Assembly: GCA_021234155.1 (NCBI GenBank)
Contig: JAJEKV010000003.1
Location: 14,368,386-14,432,385 of the forward strand
Length of the DNA stretch: 64,000 bases
From: Isoetes taiwanensis
Taxonomy: Eukaryota > Streptophyta > Lycopodiopsida > Isoetales > Isoetaceae
Direction: 5' to 3'
The notes below the pieces were generated by a model that ran no database searches, was not told where the DNA came from, and saw nothing but the letters and a program-made list of their open reading frames with translations. Made by a program: the position numbers and the translations under genes. Positions 57,444-64,000 of this stretch are shown here, one piece after another (position 1 is the first letter of the stretch; each line of letters opens with the position of its first letter).

Positions 57444-57884
57444 TGGTTTTAGGAGGAAGTAATCGATCTAACTCATTCGTTAGATCATTTGTTTGAAGTA
57501 GTTCTGTGCTACAGTAAAACTTTCGATCCCATATGAACAGTGATTATTGCTTTTTAATGGTTCAATGGTGATTTACTAATATTTAATGTAGCAAATGATT
57601 CTTTGGTGAACTTGAGTTCTTAGAAGTTGAAGATTAATAAAATATCTTCATCTTGGTATTGAATTTATGGTTGAATTTTGTCTATCAGGGAAGTCCTAGA
57701 GGGGTCTGATCCAACCCTATGCGATATCTTTGATCACATGATGTAGAGACTACCCTGCGGTGTGCCAGATGTAACTGTTGAGGACGTCCGGGCAGAAACC
57801 ATGGCAACAGTGCTTGATGATGTCAGTTTTAAGCCATTGTAACTTATGATCCATTTGAAACATTCAACCATGCAAAAGGCAAGA

Positions 57885-58190
57885 GACCACTTTGAATGTG
57901 AATATTTTCTTGAACACTTGAATGTGAGTTAGTGTAATTGTATTGGTTTATAAAAGTGCACCAAAGTTCAATGTTTCAAAGCTTATTAAAAGTAATACTT
58001 CAATGTTTCCACTATTCGAGGACATATTTCAATGGTTAAGGGCTATGATAAATAATATATTAACATATTCAATGCTGTGATCCCGGAGGACGGGATCACC
58101 AAGCAGGCGGACGCGGGATCCCAGAGGAGGGGATCCCGTACGTTTTTTTATTACTTTTTTATCCTATGGTCTAAACTCTGAACATTAAAC
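57885..58190. repeat. Second copy of the 3' UTR module
   Basis: Direct copy of the sequence at 52250-52955, with one palindrome unit (58076-58142) instead of five. It follows the stop of the third gene by about 45 bp. Both copies share TTAACATATTCAATGCTG before the palindromes and TATTACTTTTTTATCCTATGG after them. Confidence 0.85.
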
Positions 58191-58498
58191 ATTAAACTCA
58201 AGGTCCTAACTTATCCTATGCTAGGTAAGTTAGGTTTAATATTTACTTATCTACTTATCATATGCTATGCTAGGTAAGTTAGGTTTAAACATAAATATTG
58301 ATAATATTAACAATATTTATCAATAGGTTAAGTAATTAGTAAATAGGTAAATATTGATTTATTTATACCTATTGTTTATAAGATAAGATAAGATAAACTC
58401 TAAACTTGACCTGAACAATTAACAAGACAATGAAGCTCATGAATGGCTTCAAAAGGTGTCAATGAGCATTAAACAACAACAAACTCACAATGACATTC

Positions 58499-61413
58499 TC
58501 ACAATAGGCCCTCCATCTCAATTTGCTTCCAACTCTTCTTGGTTTCCTTGTCTTTCCTCTTCCCAATTTCTATCAGAGGCTTGAGCTTTGCCAAACTATT
58601 ACCACACTCCTCTTCGACTGCATTAGTGGGGATACATGTTATGGTTCTGTTAGAGTTTGTGTAGCCAACATCATCCATTCTTTCAAGCCGCGTGTCGAGT
58701 TGTCTCATGAGTGAATCAGTTGCAATTAGGATGCCTGGATCTTTTTTTGCCCTTGACATCACTCTAGCAATGACTTCTTGTAAGGATCTCCTTGTCTTAT
58801 CCAGGTTAATCCTTGTCTCCTTTTGAGAGGGAGACTCGTCCAAGCTTACAATCTCAGCCACATCTTCATATGTGGTTTCCTCCCCATGAAAGGCCCCATG
58901 AAATAGATCCTCACATGGCCTCAAGTGGTCCATGCACCCACCAATTGTCCCATATTGGGATCCAAGCACCTGTAAAAGATCTTGATCCCTGTAGTTGCCC
59001 ACCATTTGCATGACCTTAACTTGGTGCTTACATAAGTTGCCCTTGGATCCCCAGGGACAGTCACAGTATGCCCATTTCTTGTGTGCCCCGTTCACAAAGT
59101 ATGGTCCTTGCCCTAGAGTGCGTTCACTTTGCACTTCTGCCTCACCTTCTTCGAAGTTAGTGAATGTCACGACCTGTTCATCAGCAATCTTCCTTGCACC
59201 CAGTATGGCACACTGTACTATCTCTTCCTGGGAGGTGTTCACCACAAACCCTGCTTCCTTCATGGACCTAGATGACAAGAGAATTATGTTCTTGCAAAAT
59301 CAAAATAGGCTAGAGAAGATGATTATAAGTTATACCTGATGTATGCCATGTGTGTCTCCACGTTGTTGGTTAGAATGTAGAGCAGCCAATCAATCCTCCG
59401 TCCTCGGAGTGCTCGTTTTGAAATGCCCAGGCGCCTTTTCAAGGCACAATGCCATGCCTCTATGGCTGCATTAGTCTCTTGGTTGGAGTGAGGGTACATC
59501 CTTGTAGCCAATACCCATTGGCAAATGTTTTTGATCCACTCCTTACTCATGTAAGCCGCCAACTTGGGGTATTGAGGATACTTCCTCACTAAGTCTTCCA
59601 ATTTTTTAGTTGCCTCCCTCCTTACTGCCTCCCTATACTCTTCACTGTACACATTGTCCCCTAGAGGACCTTCTGTCCTGTACATAATGTAACCAAGTTC
59701 CTTGAACAGATCGTTACGTGCCACCTTGTTCTTGATGTTCTTCTGCAACCACTTGATCCAAGCCCTCCTCACGTGCCATATGCAAATTTGCACGGGCACA
59801 CTAGGAAAAACCATGCAAATAAACAACGTTAGTACATATGGAATGCTTCCAAGGATTAGAGTTTGACAAGTTACTTTTTTCACGGCCTTTATCTCAGCAT
59901 GGGCATCATCTGTAATGATGCAAGAAGATTGCCAATCAGGATCATCTCGGCATAAGGACTCATTTAGTGCTTGCATCCACTTTGTTATAGCTCCACTCTT
60001 TTGAGAATTGGTAATAACGTAAGCCAATGGTAAACCATTGGAATACTCATCAAAGGCGATAAGTGTGAAAAGATAGAACCTGCATTAAACCATACACAAT
60101 AATCAAATCAACTCAACGTACCAGGAGCACACACAATAAAAGTTGAGGAAGAACCGCACCTCTTGTCGTTTGTTTTGAAAGTAGAGTCCATGCAAATGGC
60201 TCTGTTCTTGCCAAATCTCAACATGGACTCCCTTTGGATTGGAGTCATAACTCCCAATTGAAACAAGTCTCCTTGCTCATACATGAACACAGAATCTTGA
60301 TGTTGTTGAACCCACATGTCAATGCTAGTGGGAAGATCTTCATGTAGCTTCCATGTGTTACGAACAACTCCCTTTCCAATATTGTACACGTCCCGAATTT
60401 TCAACACATCGTCCCTACACATGCTTTCCTGTCCATTCACTTCAAGTCTGAACCTCCACCTCTCTTCATGCATATTCATGACACTACGTGGCGTGTGCCA
60501 TTGGACAAGCTTCTCTCTTACCCATTCCCTCAATTCTTGTGAGATCCAGGGTGCTAGCTTGAACTTAACTCCAGAGGATGGGTCAACAAACCTACCATGG
60601 CAGGACAAACCTCGGATATTCTTGTGATCAAACCCATAATAAGTGATATGTGAAAATTCTGGAAGGAAATAGAGTTGCCTGATTGTGAAATGGCACTGGC
60701 AGCCCCTACGTATGCCCTCTCCCCTCTCAACCCTTTTCCTACGTGTGCCCGGTGGACGTGGTCTATCCTCAACCACATGAGTGTTTGCTGTCTTGTCTTG
60801 AGGTCCATATGAACACCAATATCTGTATTGTGCATTACAAGTTAGTTTTGATCTACTAGGTGTAATCCTAATGACAAGCACATCAAATGACTTAAAAAAG
60901 CAAGAATTATAATCAATCACATAACCTATTGGATGACCCTATTGGATCTTGGACTCATGATTTAAAACACAAACACATTAATCAAACCAATACCTCTTCA
61001 ATGTCATATAGGAATCCTTGTAGGGTCTTTTTAACACTCTCTCAGGCACTGAACTTCTTAGATAGAAATTGGCAGGTGCTTCACAATTCCTCTGCTCCCC
61101 AAGAACGAAATCTTGGACCCGGTCTGTATGGATGTAGCAAGTCCAAACAAGTATCCGCCACCCCTTGAATATCGGTGCGATGCTCTTCGGATACCAATGT
61201 AAGTTGCCATGATCAAACAGGCCATTTGGAGGTGATTCGGTCGTATTTCAGCCCTAAGTTTGAAAAAAAAAAAACATTAAACGCAAAATGACAATGCTTG
61301 TTTACAGCCCTTGAAGATTGCTATGAATGAAAAAGAATACTTACCTCTTCTCTCTTCTCCTCTAATTCGTCCATAGCTGCCGCAGCCATAGCCGCATTCC
61401 GCTCCTCCTCCAT
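58499..61413 (-). CDS. MULE transposase with SWIM zinc finger
   Basis: Exons on the minus strand: a likely first exon 61413-61345 (MEEERNAAMAAAAMDELEE, donor GTAAGT), one starting at about 61230 and ending 60994, then 60822-60160, 60079-59336 and 59267-58499. The last three introns (171, 80 and 68 bp) have GT-AG ends and matching phase 2, and no stop interrupts about 800 codons. The N-terminal part has Cys/His clusters (YWCSYG, RGCQCHF). The transposase domain shows CMDSTFKTNDK (D), TDDAHAEI (D), ICIWH and NQETNAAIEAWH (E). The SWIM finger is CDCPWG...CKH. The join of exon 1 to exon 2 is unclear. It would cut at the inverted repeats. Confidence 0.85.
59809..59874 (-). other. In-frame 22-codon insertion in the transposase
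   Basis: Between AVKK and FPSVPVQICIWH, where MULE transposases are continuous, lie 66 nt beginning GTAACTTG and ending TTTATTTGCATG. These look like an intron whose acceptor AG has been altered (GCATG for GCAG). Read through, it adds a hydrophobic stretch. Confidence 0.6.
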
Positions 61414-61633
61414 GCCTCGCTACATCGACATCAACACGCAACAGGGAAGAACCACACTCAGATGGTGATCCCGGAGGGTAGTCTCAGAACGTCCACGTGT
61501 TTTCATTGTATTGGTTTGTCCGCATGGGGCCGGCAAAATTCAAACTTGGACCACTGTTTAGTCCACGCTATCTCCACCGGCCCAAACGTTCTCATATCTT
61601 GGCCTCCCGGGAATCCACGGTTGCAAATGGCGT

Positions 61634-62310
61634 GGTGATCCCGAGGGATTCGGTATAGATCACCGGATCTAACGGCCTATCGGCAAACCACACAGGTTTG
61701 CATCTAACTGGTGATCCCGGAGGATCTGATCCACATCACCCGACGGGATCCCTGAGGATCTGATCACCTCGGCGATAGCGTCCGGCGTTATCGATCCCGA
61801 GGAGGGGATCCACGCCCGGGTAATCTCGGGGGGAGAGTGGATCACCTCGGCGGATAGCGTCCACCGTTATCAGCCACGGGCGGGTGATCCCGGAGGAGGG
61901 GATCCACGTCCGGGGTGCCGGGAATCCCGGAGGAGGGGATCACCTCGGCGGATAGCGGCCGCCGATATCAGCCACGGGCCGGGGATCTCGGAGGAGGGGA
62001 TCCACGTGCTCATGCCCGGGGATCCCGGAGGGCGGGATCATCACGGCGGATAACGTCCGTCGTTAATAGCCAGCGACTGTGGGGGTCCCAGAGGAGGGGA
62101 TCGCGTGGATGATCCCGGAGGCGGGGATCTCTGAGGTGCGGACGGCCGCGATGGCACGGGGGCTTGGACGACGGGGATGGACCGGGCCGACGTGGCGTGT
62201 GCTGTACGTCAGAACGGGGTCTCCCCAACGGACCCCGTCGAGAGCGGCCCGGGATCCCGGAGGACGGTATATTTATCTCCGGGATCATCGAATCAAGGGT
62301 AAAAGTATCC
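61634..62310. repeat. Right terminal inverted repeat of the MULE
   Basis: Reverse complement of the left repeat, ending in AAGTATCC. About 225 bp shorter than the left because it has fewer internal sub-repeats. The same palindromic GATCCCGGAGGAGGGGATC cores are present. Confidence 0.88.
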
Positions 62311-62318
62311 AGAGCGAA

Positions 62319-62329
62319 CCTATTCAGGC
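62319..62329. other. Candidate right target duplication of the MULE
   Basis: CCTATTCAGGC, 10 of 11 bases identical to 48709-48719. See the left site for caveats. Confidence 0.5.
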
Positions 62330-64000
62330 ACATTATCCCTAACATAATCTATTTACTTCGTCTCTTCGAGCCAAAAAATTAGAGGCGATCTTAAAGATGC
62401 TAAGAATATTCGAAAAACGACGTTGGGAAGATTAGGCTCCACGTATCCACCTGTCCCATTGGCCAACGTTGATGCCGCTCAGTTTCAAGCCCCGGCTCCA
62501 GAGCTGGGATTTGCAAGCAGTACATGTCGCAAGAAGAGCGCGATGGCTCTTCAGTTATGGCGCAAAAAGAAGAGCTGGAAAAGGCTCGACAACAACCTTT
62601 TGACAGTTTGGAGGTCAGTTAATCTTATTTGGCTATATTTTTCCCAGCACCATTGCTGTAGTTCAGAAAGTTGCAACGGTTTCACGTAAGAAATAAAGTT
62701 GGAAACCCGGTAGGAACAGATAACAGTTTAATCTCCGTATTCATATATTAAACATGTAGCTGAGAGATATTTTTGTAAGGAACACCATATTCTTATTGAA
62801 GACCATGGACCACATTTTCAGTGTTTTCTTTCAGAATGACAGTGCTTAGTAGAATGCCCTGCCCATTAAAGGAGTTACAAGAAGAAACTAGCTTATTAAT
62901 AAACGTAAGGAATACTGTCGTTAATCTTTGTTTATTCTGTTTTATGTGCCCTTGTGCTGGTTGGGTTTTAACCAATGGTCCTGGTGTTGGACTATTTGTA
63001 AGGGATCTATACCTTCTAGACGTACATTTTTCAATCCAAACGTATGTTGGTTATGATAATGGGCATAGTATGACCCAATAAGCAAGGTATCCTGACACAA
63101 AGGGGTCAACCAGTAGCTCATTGTTATAGCATTTGCAAGCTGGAACTCTTAGGTGCAAGTGCACAACAAGGATGGAAAGATCTTGGGCGGTGTGCACTTG
63201 GGTTTAATACACACTTTCTGTTTTGGGCATGGGTCTGGGTAGATTCACCACCAAGGCTGCCTTAACTGATGGGTGACTTGACTAGGTTAATGGAGCATAC
63301 AAATGGTAGTGAAGTTCCATTATGTTGCAAATTTTTATATTTCAGAAAGGCAACTATGCCACTTCTTCATTTTCTTCTTGTGCTGATTTCTTGCTAGAAA
63401 CTATGGTTGAAACTGTTCTTTCTACTCTCTTTTTCATTCCCTTTTTCTGCTGATTGTATAAGAAACAAAGGTTCTTCTCCAACATTCCTCAATGGGCGCA
63501 CCGCCCAAGCCCTTTTTGCCTCCATCTGCACTACCCCGACAACTAACCTTGGCACTGATGCCAGGTGTGAACCCAAGAAGCATTGAGCGACTGGCCTGTA
63601 TGTTTATGTATTTCAACAATTTTGTCTTTCTCTCATACCGAGCACACAAGACTTGATTATCAGTGAACATGGTAAGAATAAAATCCTTAGAGCAAAAGGT
63701 CGGGGTGGAGACATGCTATTGTTCAGCTTAGGGTCTCATCTCATCAGCTTAAGGTCGAGCGCTTTTGGGCTGTCCGCTTGAGGTGGAGGTTGGTCAGACT
63801 TCAACTTATGGATGAAGGAAAAGGTTATTTGCGACTCAGCAGCTGCATGCAATATTGCCCCTGCTTAAAGTTGAGAGCTCTACATTCAGCCATTTCTTGA
63901 ACATAAAGAGCCGAACATGTCTGTTCTGCAAATCTCTTTATTTTTAAGAAGGATGTGGAGCCAAACATTTCTTGAACATAAAGAGCCAAACATGTCTGGC
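62330..64000. other. No gene recognised; terminal direct repeat
   Basis: The open frame at 62423-62689 (MALQLWRKKKSWKRLDNNLL) has no known domain and may be part of a host exon; a GTCAGTT donor-like word follows its basic stretch. At 63892-64000, ATTTCTTGAACATAAAGAGC is repeated 78 bp apart with AACATGTCTG after each. Confidence 0.4.

Larger units (their letters stand above)
53147..57842 (+). pseudogene. Third MULE gene, unknown, split by copia
   Basis: The ATG at 53147 opens MVRTRQQLVESSAINAHSLE (142 nt exon), followed by a clean intron (AAAA/GTAAGC 53289 to TCATGCAG 53369). Exon 2 continues KTVENGEF...PLDYDPVGQPIG and, after a one-base slip, LLWELKRCIIQGKALKYLL...DNTLKAC, where the copia LTR interrupts at 53546. 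A last exon after CTATCAG (57689) reads EVLEGSDPTLCDIFD...VEDVRAETMATVLDDVSFKPL with one internal stop. No family is recognised. Its position between the protease and transposase suggests a role in the element. Confidence 0.5.
48720..62318. mobile_element. Giant MULE-like DNA transposon with cargo genes
   Basis: Inverted repeats at 48732-49632 and 61634-62310 bracket three gene regions: zinc finger-Ulp1 (+), an unknown gene (+) and a MULE transposase (-). The span is about 13.6 kb, of which about 3.9 kb is a later copia insertion. MULEs carrying Ulp1-like protease genes are known (Kaonashi elements of Arabidopsis), but those lack long inverted repeats. Several reading frames are broken, so this copy is probably no longer autonomous. 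Confidence 0.85.

Noticed and set aside
60080-60121. 42-bp intron in the transposase using the donor at 60121
   Set aside because: The reading phases do not match and 42 bp is too short; the donor at 60159 gives an 80-bp intron with matching phase and restores the expected protein.

Overview
This is repeat-rich nuclear DNA of a land plant. Plant signs are LTR retrotransposons primed by initiator-methionine tRNA, a plant L1 LINE with a C-terminal zinc-binding domain, a Mutator-like element (MULE) with a SWIM-type transposase and a Ulp1-like protease, and a PLS-type pentatricopeptide repeat (PPR) pseudogene. The PPR style (long tracts of WNAMIAGYAQHG / SLVDMYAKC) and the transposon mixture suggest a seed-free plant, most likely a fern; that is inference. 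I found no rRNA, tRNA or CRISPR locus and no clearly intact host gene.

Layout. 1-4.7 kb: nothing recognised. 4.7-12.3 kb: a Ty3/gypsy element with a 1,577-bp 5' LTR. Two unusual promoter modules, each with two long dyad repeats and a TATA box, stand in front of two ORFs, and the first ORF begins like the tail of histone H3. A decayed protease, RT, RNase H and integrase follow. 12.3-13.9 kb: part of a MITE and a LINE fragment. 15.1-22.3 kb: a non-autonomous LTR element whose LTR is interrupted by a Ty1/copia element (15,395-20,662) with a perfect 5-bp target duplication. 22.4-30.5 kb: a plant L1 LINE split by a second LINE (26,279-29,820), itself split by a 715-bp MITE. 35.0-36.4 kb: a second gypsy fragment of the same family. 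37.4-39.2 kb: another copy of the second LINE. 41.4-44.9 kb: a PPR pseudogene split by copia debris.

48.7-62.3 kb is a giant MULE-like transposon of about 13.6 kb with inverted repeats of about 0.7-0.9 kb. It carries a convergent spliced MULE transposase gene, a decayed gene joining a C2H2 zinc finger, a helical region and a Ulp1-type protease, and a third unknown gene. The third gene is interrupted by a young copia element (53,546-57,443) that has itself been hit by a 5'-truncated LINE.

The observations most worth following are the histone-H3-like N terminus and paired covarying dyads in the gypsy element, the multi-gene MULE, the covarying 3'-terminal hairpin shared by four LINE tails, and a strange word-by-word difference between the two LTRs of one copia element.
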